Shown in pieces: positions 54,830 to 64,000 of a DNA stretch of 64,000 nt. The notes under the pieces were generated by a model. That model was not told the origin of the DNA and searched no databases. It saw only the letters and a list, made by a program, of their open reading frames with translations. Made by a program: the position numbers and the translations under genes. Position 1 is the first letter of the stretch; each line of letters begins with the position of its first letter. The stretch is from Ligula intestinalis (Eukaryota > Platyhelminthes > Cestoda > Diphyllobothriidea > Diphyllobothriidae), in NCBI GenBank assembly GCA_036362985.1, contig JAYGXS010000008.1, positions 11,019,368 through 11,083,367 on the forward strand, read 5' to 3'.

Positions 54830-55300
54830 GCCCTAGTAGCACGTTCAGATCAAGTGTACAAAACCTGGTATGTATCCTCATGATGAAATCCATGATGAAA
54901 TCCGCTTGGATTTGCCACTAGGCTTCTCTGGCACAGGAAACTGTCATTTTCCTCCCTTCTGCTTCGCCCACGAACCCAACATGAATCACAAGTCAATGGT
55001 TCGTCTGTCTTGTCTCGCCAAATGGTATTGTGTGACAATCAAAATTTCCCACTGGTTTTACTTTCATCAGACGACGGTAAAGGCCATTGGTGATTTCACG
55101 AGTGACGATGCAATTATGATTGTCCTAACAGACGAAGGACGAACAACCGTACTCATGGGCAAGTCCAGCAGTTCGGAGTCTACTTGACCCACGTCCACCC
55201 TAATAGCAAATCCAATCAATTCCATCATGAAATCCTACTGGAAAAATCCGGATACATGTGCCGGATTTATACCAGATTTTGTGTATTTTGCTACTAGGGC
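54830..55300. mobile_element. MITE-like element with 12-bp perfect terminal inverted repeats
   Basis: Left end GCCCTAGTAGCA (54830-54841) and right end TGCTACTAGGGC (55289-55300) are perfect inverted repeats. Subterminal sequences also match in inverse (CTGGTATGTATCC against GGATTTATACCAG; GGATTTGCCACTAGG against its partner near 55205). At 471 bp with no transposase it is a non-autonomous DNA element. No clear target duplication was found. The frame at 54870-55187 inside shows no family resemblance. Confidence 0.7.
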
Positions 55301-56249
55301 CCCTGAGTAGTGTTTTGCCTTGGTATCTCCAATACCCTCTCTCTGAAGCCTTTCACTGGTATAAATTGTACTTGAAAAGTCCACCTAAACGCTGGTTTTG
55401 ACAGAGTCTGGCATTTCCCAATCTTCCTTCATCAGACTTTGTCCACCTCACTGCAGTGACTCTCAGACAAGGCTAAATCCCCCTCAACCGTTAAATTTAT
55501 AGAATCCTGCGTCATTGTGTCTATTGAAGGCTAGTTCGAGGTGGCATAATCTTTCGTACTGTGGCTCGGTGACTCAGGAGCTACTGTTGTCGACAGAACC
55601 TCCGTACTGCTCCGAACAGCAAACCGTGATCTTTGGCCTCAACTTCGTCCGAACCCTGCTCTGGAGTGTTCTATGGGACCTCCAAAGCTTGTCTTTGAAG
55701 CCCTTGATCCACATAAATCGTAAATCGATTAACAGACTGCCTCCGACAAAACCTGGCCATTTTTCCATCTTCCTTCACCTGCGGCATTGTGCCTGGTGAA
55801 GACTAGTTCAAGGTGGCGTAATCCTTCGTATAGGCACTGTACTCCACACGTTGAGCTTAAAACTGAACGCTACAGACACCAATGTGCTGTTCGACGGTAT
55901 GCTGTTGTTCAAGTGCTCCCCCTCTGCCTGCGAGGTAATGGACTTTTTCACTCTACACGCATGTCTCATTAAAGTTTTGGTGGTTTGCTGTATGTACCTC
56001 AGTGGCTCCGAGTCGGGTCGAGGCTAATGTGCCATTGTATGCGTCGCAAGTAGCCGTCACATTGACTGGCACGCGCCTCTAATTCACAATGCATGCCATG
56101 TGTTTTGCTAGCGGATAGCCGTTCTGTGGCTGTCAGGAGCTGTTGTTATCGACACAGATAGCCCTACTGCTCCCAATAGCAGCAAACGAGTATCTCTCTG
56201 GCCTCAGTTTCTCGTAAACCCCCTCAGAAGTCCTTTCGAGCACCGAATT

Positions 56250-57000
56250 AATTTGTTTGTTGTCCATCTTGAGTAGCAGCAACCAAAAGCAGGGTAATTA
56301 TACAAGGCATAGGCCAATCAACTGTCAGGGGTCATCAGGTCGTCAATGGGATAGGAAACAATGACCAAAAAGAAAGGGAGGAGTGGGTGGGTGGGTGGGT
56401 GGGACAATTATAGTAGTATGTGCTAATCAACTGTCAATGGAGTCGGGGGTCGTTTGGAGTCATAAACAGCAGTTAATATAGCGCCTTGTCCCCACAGAAG
56501 AAGGTCCTTGTAATCCCGCCTCCTCTACCGGCCGGTTCGTCGTAGGGTCCTATTCGCTTGCAGTTCTTATGCTTAGTTTAAAGTTTATATATCCTTTTCT
56601 CAAATAATGGCGTAAGACTTTGTAAGCCGAGTGGACGTCTACATGCCTGTTGACGGAGTTAGCGTCTGGTTCACATGCCTCAAGCGTCAGTCTTTTGGTT
56701 TTTGAGGTTCCTCGGCCTACGATGGACGCTCCTCGAATAACGCAGTTGTGGCCAGTCTCTCCGATATGTGTGCTACAAGCTGCAAGTTTGTGTCTAGTCT
56801 TCGAGCCGCCGTGACGTATTTTCGCCTGAGGTCGATAGACCATACCTAGTCCTGCGGGTTGTAACAGTCGAGAGACTGCTTCTCATGTCTGAAGGTGGAC
56901 TCCTATAAGAATTTGAAATCTCACGACAAATTTCTCCGATGCCCAACAAGTCCTTTCCTTGATGCATGCAAATACCTGGAAAACAAACGTTTTTATTAAT
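56250..57000 (-). mobile_element. Penelope-like element fragment (GIY-YIG region)
   Basis: The minus strand reads STHIGETGHNC, GRGTSKTKRLTLEACEPDAN and SVNRHVDVHSAYKVLRHYL (56843-56600), the signature end of PLE GIY-YIG nucleases, with the upstream part (56850-57000) in another frame. The left part (56250-56540) is less clear. It contains a (GGGT)n run at 56383-56403. It interrupts the third unit of the surrounding tandem array. Confidence 0.75.
56383..56403. repeat. (GGGT)n simple repeat
   Basis: Five GTGG/GGGT units. The G-runs could form a G-quadruplex on the + strand. Confidence 0.9.
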
Positions 57001-57850
57001 TCCCCTCAGTATCTCAAATATCACACCAGTTTGGCTCTGGAGCCCTTGACCTACATAAATCGTACTTGAGCAGTCGACTTAAGGGCTCGTTTTGACAAAG
57101 CCGGGCATTTTCCAATGTTCCTTCATAAGGCTATTGTCCACGAGACTCTCCGTCAAGGGTTAACCCCTCTTAACCTTTACATCCATAAAATCTGCTGGCG
57201 ATGTGTCTAGTGCAGATTAGTTCAGGGTGACGTAATCTGCCGTACGATCACTGTACTCCACTCGTTAAACTTGCAACTAAACTTTACGGGCACTGATGTG
57301 CTGTTGGACGGTATGGTATCGTTCGCGTACACCCAGGTCTCATTAGAGTTGTTTGAAACCTCCGTTTGTCAGTCCCGCCCTTTATGCCCAACAGATATAA
57401 TGTCCCCTCAAAAGTATCTACAAACGTCTGCTTTGAGCTTTCTATTAGTTAAAGATCTCTGAGGGGGAGGGGAGTATCCTCCAGGGCAATTTCTGCGGGC
57501 TTAGACGCTCTGTCCCGCCATTTATTTCATTCCGTACTCTATTTCGAGGGTGTCCCTCACCCCCTGTGCAAGCCTTCAATTAATTGATTTAACGTTGCAA
57601 ATCTTCCCATCAGAGAAATCAGAAGAATATTTAGCCATTATACGTATACTTTCGATAAATACCCATCAGGCAAATACATTTATATGCGCAGGGATGTAAG
57701 TTAAACAACCGATCAATAATCTTCGTCTTTTCTTGCAAGCGAGTCGTGGGAATCGGGGAACCTGGTCGATTAGAGAAGGGTGGTTACACGGGGAGGGTTT
57801 GGCGGAGCCAGTCTGGGAGAGGGGCGGGAGACAAATACAACGCGGAAGAG

Positions 57851-58271
57851 TGTATCGCAGGGGGTTAAGTTGGTCTAACCGTGCAACTGCGATCTTCAGA
57901 CCATGGTAACTTAGTGCTGAGGAGACAAGTCTTTAAAGGCCAGACTAGATGGAAGAGTGTATTGTGTACACAACGGAAGAGGAGAATAGATTGACTTGGG
58001 AAAGATACGTCCGATCAGTAGGTTGACCGCGCCCAAGTGAGGTCTCAGAGTAGTCGGGCCAGAGGACAGATAGAGGGAGATCTTTCATTGAGTAGGTTGG
58101 CCTGGAGATTTTGGGGAGAGAGGCAACTTGCGTCGGGTACGAGTGCAAGCTCCTCATTCGTCGCCTCATAGATGCGAGATTGGCTGATCGAGAGGTCGAA
58201 AAAGCACATCGGTGAGCAATTGGGAAAGTGCACTTCGGCGCGAGCTAGTCAGGCAGGCACGACCCGCAACA
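57851..58271 (-). repeat. 3' LTR of the miniature LTR element
   Basis: Collinear with 59012-59429, with about nine of ten bases identical by eye. The divergence suggests that the insertion is not recent. The polypurine tract lies immediately right, at about 58272-58285 (C-run on the + strand). Confidence 0.85.
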
Positions 58272-58993
58272 GTACTCCCCCCGGAGACCGTAACGAGGAA
58301 ACTGAATGAATCCGAGTGGAGGAAGAATATTCAAGTTAGGTGTGTGAGATACATACTAAGATGAGGTTGCGAGAGGCGGGTTAGTGCCGCCAGTGCCGCT
58401 TGGGAGGAGGAAAGGTCATCTTGCGTCCGCGTGGGCAACTGGGTCTGCGGTGGGAGGAAATTTCTCGACTACGCGTGCATCGGCATGTCGTAGGGGATTG
58501 GGCATCTCAACTACGTGGGAGGGAGCCTGGTTGGCCGGGTTGAACTTCAACAGCAAATCAGTATGCCGTATCAGTATGAGTTGAACCAGAATAATCGTTG
58601 GCAGTAGAAGGAATGGTGGAGATTGAGAAGGAGATCTGGGTGCTGACACTCATAAGGGGACATCTATGTTGGATTGGGAAGTAACCATGACCTGGGCTGA
58701 ATGGGCTATCGGCAGTAAGTCGCGAATTCCAATCACCAAATACGTACGGACATGTCTATAAATCACCAAATACGTAGGGAACTGCGTTGGGACAGGTCGG
58801 GAAGTCGGCAACTACGCAGGAAAGGCAGGCCACATCAGAAGTTGTGAGCGGCTGAAGATCTCGACCTCGACAGGATGTCGATGCAGACAGTCTCCATATC
58901 GCGTCACATCAGATGACACAGGAGAAATTCAATTGAAGGCGAGGGAGGTTTGATGATGATTGAGCTCAGCCAGATCAGAAGTTGAGTGTTCAT

Positions 58994-59011
58994 CTCCTGT
59001 CGGGGTCACCA
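58994..59011 (-). promoter_or_regulatory. Primer-binding site, tRNA-Trp type
   Basis: The minus strand TGGTGACCCCGACAGGAG starts with TGG, the complement of CCA. The matching tRNA 3' end would be CGGGGTCA plus CCA, as in tRNA-Trp. The position at the LTR edge is as expected. Confidence 0.75.
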
Positions 59012-59429
59012 AGGTTGCACGGGGTTAAGTATGTCTAACCGTGCAACTGCAATCTTCAGACCATGGTTGCTTAGTGCTGAGGAGAAGTCTTTAAAGGCCA
59101 GAATAGATGGAAGAGTTTATTTTCTACACAACGGAAGAGGAGAATAGATGGACTTGGGAGAGATACGTCCGATCAGTAGGTTGACCGGGCCCAAGTGAGG
59201 TCTTAGAGTAGTCGGGCCAGGGCACAGATAGAGGGTGATCTTTCATTGGGTTGGTCGGCCTGGAGATTTTGGGGAGAGAGGCAACTTGCGTCGGGCACAC
59301 GTGCAAGCTCCTCATTCGTCGCCTCATAGATGCGAGATTGGCTGATCGAGAGGTCGAAAAAGCACATCGGTGAGCGTTTGGGAAAGTGCACTTCGACGCG
59401 AGCTAGTCAGGCAGGCACGACCCGCTACA
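59012..59429 (-). repeat. 5' LTR of the miniature LTR element
   Basis: Begins TGTAGCGGGTCGTGCC on the minus strand (59429) and ends next to the primer-binding site at 59011. Confidence 0.85.
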
Positions 59430-59518
59430 AGTCCATGCCGCTGAGTGACTGTGAGCCACGCCAACTATGGAACTTGCATGAAGTTCTTTTGTGCACACAA
59501 GGCCGGCTTCGGCAACTT

Positions 59519-59590
59519 GATAGCGGTCACTTCTGCTGTTGCTAGCAGGCGCTGACCCACGGACTTTGGGTAGTTTGGCGGGACCTTATC
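59519..59590 (+). repeat. Repeat shared with 63896-63965
   Basis: GATAGCGGTCACTTCTGCTG and TTGCTAGCAGGCGCTGACCC recur near the right edge of the window. It lies just before the RTE reading and may be part of an RTE 5' region or an older unit. Confidence 0.7.
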
Positions 59591-61260
59591 AACTTTGACG
59601 AACAACCCATCACACCCTCCCTCTCCTCCACAGCGGAGTTTCAATCCTCTCCTGCCTGCGCAGTGTCGTGTGACATCCCTTCCGAAGACGAAGTTACCGA
59701 TGCAATGCAGAGGCTACGCAACAACAAGACGTGCGGAGAGGACGTTATTCCTGCAGAAATCTACAAGTCCTGGCTCCTCGGCTCCATGAGGTGATTGTAC
59801 AGGCGTGGCGAGAAGAAACCGTTCCCGATGACTGGGGCTCAGGTATCCTCGTACCTGTCCACAGGAAGGGAGATAAGACAATATGCGAGATCTACCGTGT
59901 CTTATGGATGTTGCTGCAAAGATCTTCGCTGTTGTTCTTCTCAGGCGCTTCCAGTTTGTATGTGCCTCTAGGACACGACCCAACCAAGCCGGATTCCGAG
60001 CTGGGCGTGGATGTGCGGATCAAATATTCACACTGAGGCGCACTCTAGAATTCCGCCATAGCTAACAGCAACCGGCAGCTGTTGGCTTCGTCGACATTGT
60101 CGCCGCATTCGATTCCATCCATCGTGAGTCCCTGTGGCGAATAATGGAACTGGATGGAATGCCGGCCAAACTCATTGCGATGATTAAGGCCTACTATCGG
60201 TCTACCACCGCACGAGTCCTGGTCCACAACAATCTCTCTCAGTCGTTCGATATCCGGTCTGATGTCTGACAGGGCTGCGTCCTTTCACCCATTCTGTTTA
60301 ACTACGTCATTGACTGGATTCTCGGCAAAGCCCTACATGATGAGGACGGTGTTGAACTTGCACCCGGATGCTGACTAACTGATCTTGACTACGCCGATGA
60401 TATTGCGCTGTTAGCCTCAAACTTTGATGGTCTACAGTCAGTAGTGTCGCGGTTAAATGAGATCGCTATGTCGGTAGGCATTTCCATAAATTCCGGAAAG
60501 ACGAAGTTGTTCTCGAGCTGCATCCCTGACCAAGAAAAGGCACCCCTGAGGATTAATGGTCATCAACTTGAAGAAGTAGACAGCTTTAGATACCTCGGGG
60601 CGAGGCTGCTACCGAATGGGCAGAGCAAGGACGACATTGTCTCCCGTATCGATGCTGCTCGCTGGGTTTTCACAATCCTTCGAAAGCGCCTATGAATCCG
60701 ACGTGACGTCTCCATCACCACGAAGATTCGTGTATACCGTGCATCCATCCGGTCAGTCCTCCTCTATGGATGTGAATGCTGGGCTGTGCGCACTGAAGAT
60801 GAGCGAAGACTGGAGGTCTTTGACGACCAGTGCCTGAGGACGATCCTGCGAGTTAAGTATAGCGACTTCATCTCAAATGAGACAGTCCGCATCCGCTGCG
60901 ATCGTATCACGAGGATATCTCAAGCCATTCAAGAAAGGCGACCGAGGTTGTTTGGACACGTTCTCCGTCATCCGCCCCACGAGCTTACCTATGCTGCCCT
61001 CGAACCGGCACCGCAGCCCACCTGGAAACGTCGAAGAGGAGGGCAACTGAAGACTTGGCTAGACACCGTCCGTCAAGGCATGGAACCAGTTCTTGGACCT
61101 TCTATCTTCGGCCTCCATCGCTGGAGAAGGGACTGGGTGGAGCTTTTGAGATCTGCTGCCGCCAATCGCCACGCATGGAGAGGTACCGTTCGTGACATCA
61201 TTAAGGCCGGCTAGATCAGGCATGATCACAGCCATAACAAGTACAAGTGCAAGTACCTTA
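59570..61260 (+). mobile_element. RTE-clade LINE, 5'-truncated (RT to 3' end)
   Basis: The element starts within the linker (LINFDEQPITPSL), passes through the whole RT and C-terminal region and ends with a short tandem tail (ACAAGTACAAGTGCAAGTAC) at 61237-61256, as RTE elements do. The endonuclease is absent. It shows the best RTE sequence in the window. Confidence 0.85.
59600..61214 (+). pseudogene. RTE reverse transcriptase, broken
   Basis: Readings in order: EVTDAMQRLRNNKTCGEDVI (59690-59750); VGFVDIVAAFDSIHRESLWR (about 60085-60140); QGCVLSPILFNYVIDWIL (60270-60325), preceded by a stop where an Arg codon became TGA; LDYADDIALLASNF (60385-60425), with an intact YADD box; LNEIAMSVGISINSGKTKLF; VDSFRYLGARLLPNGQSKDD. 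The C-terminal frame 60786-61214 has LRTILRVKYSDFISNETVRI, RRPRLFGHVLRHPPHEL and WRRDWVELLRSAAANRHAW, and ends at TAG 61214. Several frameshifts and stops. SR2-like relationship inferred from motifs. Confidence 0.9.
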
Positions 61261-62620
61261 TAAATTAACTAAACGACTTCGTTGGAGTAAAACAAAGTCC
61301 GGAACCAACCATGTGGGCAAGGATAACGCTGTTGATGCTTCTGACTTCACATTTGCTCAGTCATGCTGGAAGGTGCTCCGGTATTCTTTTGGATAAGCGC
61401 CGACTCGTGTGACCAATATAACCTGTTCAACAGGAGCAAGTAAATAAGCCGGTGCGCGCAGAAGTGGTCTTCGTCGTACAAGACCCGGTTGGCTAAGAAT
61501 AACACCTGACGTTATGCGGCTTAGTTGAGACGTCTGCTGAGAAGTTCGCTTGTCGCAGTTCCCTGAAAAGGGATTACTCCCCTTCTCGCGCACACCTTAC
61601 TGATGTTTTCGACCCGAAGGTTTATCTGTCTGTAAATAACCTTGTTTCCACCGCATGCGTGCTCTCTCTTTCACACAGCGTGGCAGGTACGCAGAGAAGG
61701 GCACACGCACTCACACATACACACACGCGTCTGTTCCCGCTCTCATCCGCATTGCACATTTCTCGTCCTTCACTGGGGGCTGGCGTTGAGGTCAACACGT
61801 ACCCTTGGCCCTGACTGCCAGCCTTGAATTCTGTCTTATGCCAGGGGGACGCTGGGGGCAGAATGGTGTAAGCATCCCGGCTTTGGTGAAGAAGCTGCAG
61901 AAAGTGCCTGATACTTGCAGCTCATATGACTCCTGGAATCTGAACTCCAGTCGAACATTATATGCTGTCCAGAAGTGTGTTTTTAATTGATATAGGCCTG
62001 GTGCATAAGCCGACACTGGTCCACTCCGGTCTCCCGTGCGCATACTAGTTTGCGTTTAGTAATTGCACGCCGCTGTATAACCATCCGTGCTGGCTTCCAG
62101 ATAACAGTTCCAAATCGATTCTCCATTTTGAACCTAGCTTATACAACATTGGATACTTTCGATAGTAGCCAGCATGACGCGAACCCGTGGTTGCCGTAAT
62201 TATGACACTCCGACCGTTGCATGTGACGAAGATTGGTCGCAGTATCACGGACTAGCAGACTCACACAACCTCTACCGCACTCCCTCCCCCCCCCAGGCGT
62301 CCTTTTTCGATGGCTAGACAGTGTTGGTACAACTGAAGGTGGCCGTTAAATTCAACTTGTAGACCGTCGATTCCGATGCTGTCCACAGTAAGTTCCCCAG
62401 GGTGGTGTTGAATGGACGGCAGCTTATGCATAGATTAGTTTTAAGTCAGCCTAGTAGTATTAGTAGTCAGCCTATTAGTCATTCTGGTGGATTCTAGATG
62501 ATTGCTTAGGAAATCCTGCTTGGGCAGTCAGCTTGCTGTCCCGCATTGGTGGATTGCATACGAGTGGTGAAGTTGGGCGGGTACTGTCGACCCAAGTGTG
62601 ATTAAATTCATGGCGTGAGG
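61261..62620. other. 1.4 kb, no recognised gene
   Basis: Short open frames only (for example 61357-61593 on the minus strand). A CA/TG-rich stretch lies at 61700-61730. No TE motif is recognised. Confidence 0.5.
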
Positions 62621-62626
62621 TGATGC

Positions 62627-62718
62627 GTTTGTGGCTCAAGTGGTTAGAGCGTTGGCTTCCGGCAAGGGCCTTCTCTACTATGCGGGTTCAAATCCCGCTG
62701 AACGCCTCGGGTTTTTTT
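62627..62718 (+). other. tRNA-like Pol III unit with T-run terminator
   Basis: GCGTTTG at the start can pair with TGAACGC near 62702 (seven pairs with G-U). GCTC/GAGC forms a D stem, with A box TGGCTCAAGTGG. GCGGG-TTCAAAT-CCCGC forms a perfect T arm, with B box GGTTCAAATCC. A run of eight T follows within about ten bases, a Pol III terminator. The anticodon stem (TTGGC region) does not pair properly and the variable region is long, so this is a tRNA-like gene or SINE head rather than a proven tRNA. Confidence 0.55.
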
Positions 62719-62719
62719 T

Positions 62720-64000
62720 ACACAAATGGGTCAACTCAGATTGGTTTTAATTGGTTGTGGACTTGCGTTGCGTCTACCGCACTCTTTCTTTCCTCAGTCG
62801 ACCGAGCCCGTTGTGGAGACAGTGTCAAGAAGACGGGAGGCGAACTCGAGTTCATTAACGCCCCCTCCCTCCCCACAATGATCGCAGTCCACATAATGCC
62901 TGTCGTGCCGTGATGTGACCCCCATGTTGGTCTGGTATGTCTACCATGCGATCCGTCAATACGAAATTGTCATTGTAGTTTCTCATATGTCTGTCGGCCG
63001 CACCTCTATGAACAACAGTAAAAATGACTTGCCAGGGGCACTTTCGGAACGATATTACTCCGCTTCATCTGCTGAGAGATGAAAAGGAAGCCGTCTTCCG
63101 ACCTCTACCGAGCTGCAAACAAGGTGATGACGGAATTAGGTTCGTTGACTGGGACCACATCGTTGCGGCCTGAAGGAAGGACTTGTATTCCCGCATATGA
63201 ATGCAGAGAAGTCATAATGACGGCCATTACCTTCTCAAAGGGACGTTTATAACAGACTTGTCTCCATACCACTTAATAGCTGCAGCAAAGTGGCTATCTC
63301 GGTGTCTCTCATAGCCAGACAACGTACTTTTCATATTCGAGTTTCTGTGGGTTATCTCGGGAAACAAACTGGGAGATAAAGTGGCCTAATAACCCCGGGC
63401 TTCTGTGCAGCTTGCTGCCATAGTAATCCTGCATAATGGTATAATTTAATTAACTTCAGAAGCTGGTAGTAGCAGTATTTTTAAGTAGTGTTACCATCCT
63501 TCGCTCCAGTATGTCGAATATGCATGCAGTGATGCCATTGTACCTTGTCTACCATGTTCACAATGAGAAAAAAGGGGAGGTACTATGCAACGATCTTGGA
63601 GGTCGACAATGACCTCTCTCACCTTGTGATCTGCCGGCACTTCCATCTTGAGGAGTCTCTTACTCGCCCCCCCCCTCTGCCTTGTCAGTTGCAGGACTTT
63701 GCTGTTCCGTACGCCTGCAATCCTACCGGCTAACGTTTTTTTCTTTTTTCGGAGAGCAATTGGCGAGCATACGTATACTTTCAATAAATTATCCTCAGGC
63801 CGTTACATTTATATGGGGGGGGTAAAGTGTAAAAGGTAAAATTGTAGGTAAATTACCTTCAAAGTTGCAGGCACACGTAACCGGCTTCTTAACCGGATAG
63901 CGGTTGCTTCTGCTGTTGCTAGCAGGCGCTGACCCAGTAACCTAGCGTATTTTTGTGGGACCTTGTAGGTCACCCTGAAGGCTTCGTTGGGGGCCAATCG
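62720..64000. other. 1.3 kb, mostly unrecognised; two short dispersed repeats
   Basis: At 63766-63816 ATACGTATACTTTCAATAAA and TACATTTATATG resemble 57638-57690. At 63896-63965 TAGCGGTTGCTTCTGCTGTT and GCTAGCAGGCGCTGACCC resemble 59519-59590. No coding signal is supported. Confidence 0.55.

Larger units (their letters stand above)
54528..57350 (+). repeat. Tandem array of an unknown unit (about 0.8 kb), interrupted twice
   Basis: Order within a unit: GTAGCCGTCACRTTGA and GGCACGCG, GGCTGTCAGGAGCT, TGCTCC-x-ACARCAAACC, then GAAGCCCTTGATCCACATAA, ATCTTCCTTCA, GTTCRAGGTGGCRTAATC and ATGTGCTGTTCGACGGTAT. First halves are found at 54528-54829, 55560-55680 and 55985-56250. Second halves are at 55301-55555, 55680-55970 and 57005-57350. 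A MITE splits the first unit and a Penelope-like fragment splits the third. No coding potential is recognised. Confidence 0.65.
57851..59429 (-). mobile_element. Miniature LTR retrotransposon (TRIM-like), tRNA-Trp primed
   Basis: Two direct repeats of about 420 bases flank a 740-base interior. On the minus strand each LTR starts TGTWGCGGGTCGTGCC; the 3' LTR ends CGATACA. Next to the 5' LTR (59012-59429) is TGGTGACCCCGACAGGAG (59011 down to 58994), matching the complement of the tRNA-Trp 3' end at about 15 of 18 positions, the primer known for the CsRn1/Kabuki group of Ty3/gypsy elements. Next to the 3' LTR (57851-58271) is a purine run (CCGGGGGGAG). The interior has no gag or pol. It is non-autonomous and depends on a relative in trans. 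No target duplication is seen. Confidence 0.8.

Noticed and set aside
54870..55187. 105-codon frame inside the MITE
   Set aside because: It lies wholly within a repeat with inverted ends and resembles no known protein.
1..64000. CRISPR array, bacterial operon or prophage
   Set aside because: The regular repeats are minisatellites, SINEs and LTRs; introns and LINEs show that this is an animal genome.

Overview
This is a eukaryotic, animal-type genomic window: interrupted genes with GT/AG introns, no dense ORF packing, two assembly gaps of N, and a great load of decayed retroelements. The mix points to a flatworm with a large repeat-rich genome, most likely a cestode (inference): CR1/L2-like and RTE (SR2-like) LINEs, Penelope-like elements (PLEs) with hammerhead-type ribozyme motifs, and a small LTR element primed by tRNA-Trp as in the CsRn1/Kabuki lineage.

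One host gene is recognisable, on the + strand. Three exons (28525-28656, 43634-43927, 49123 to about 50140) encode a CRTC/TORC homologue, a CREB-regulated transcription coactivator. The first exon carries the CREB-binding N-terminal helix. The second and third meet in a shared reading phase exactly at the conserved SIK/AMPK phosphorylation site (RRTASDSA). The introns, about 15 kb and 5.2 kb, are packed with transposons. The connecting exon(s) after exon 1 and the C-terminal transactivation exon(s) were not found.

Layout. 1-4.2 kb: antisense CR1-like element (ORF1, endonuclease, RT). 4.8-6.1 and 7.3-8.0 kb: antisense copies of a second LINE family (family B) on either side of a + strand PLE. 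8.2-9.2 kb: ribozyme motif and a CR1-like fragment. 9.2-12.3 kb: no recognisable gene. 12.4-14.1 kb: the best preserved element, a family B LINE with an open 519-codon RT reading frame, cut by a gap. 14.1-15.3 kb: antisense RTE fragment. 15.3-17.4 kb: minisatellite and GC-rich repeats interrupting LINE sequence. 18.3-24.7 kb: two + strand CR1-like copies. 24.9-25.3 kb: inverted copy of the minisatellite, then a 400 N gap. 25.7-31.4 kb: mostly unique sequence with CRTC exon 1. 31.4-54.3 kb: tRNA-derived SINEs, PLEs, an RTE fragment and CRTC exons. 54.5-57.4 kb: a tandem array broken by a MITE and a PLE. 57.85-59.43 kb: a miniature LTR element. 59.5-61.3 kb: an RTE LINE. The remainder is mostly uncharacterised.

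The retroelements do not form a pathway with CRTC. They are independent insertions, and LINE proteins probably mobilised the SINEs. The most interesting signals are the hammerhead-like family with a compensatory stem III change and a head-to-head palindromic pair, the miniature LTR element, a SINE subfamily that seems to have lost its tRNA promoter, and the CRTC gene split at its key phosphosite. All repeat comparisons were made by eye.
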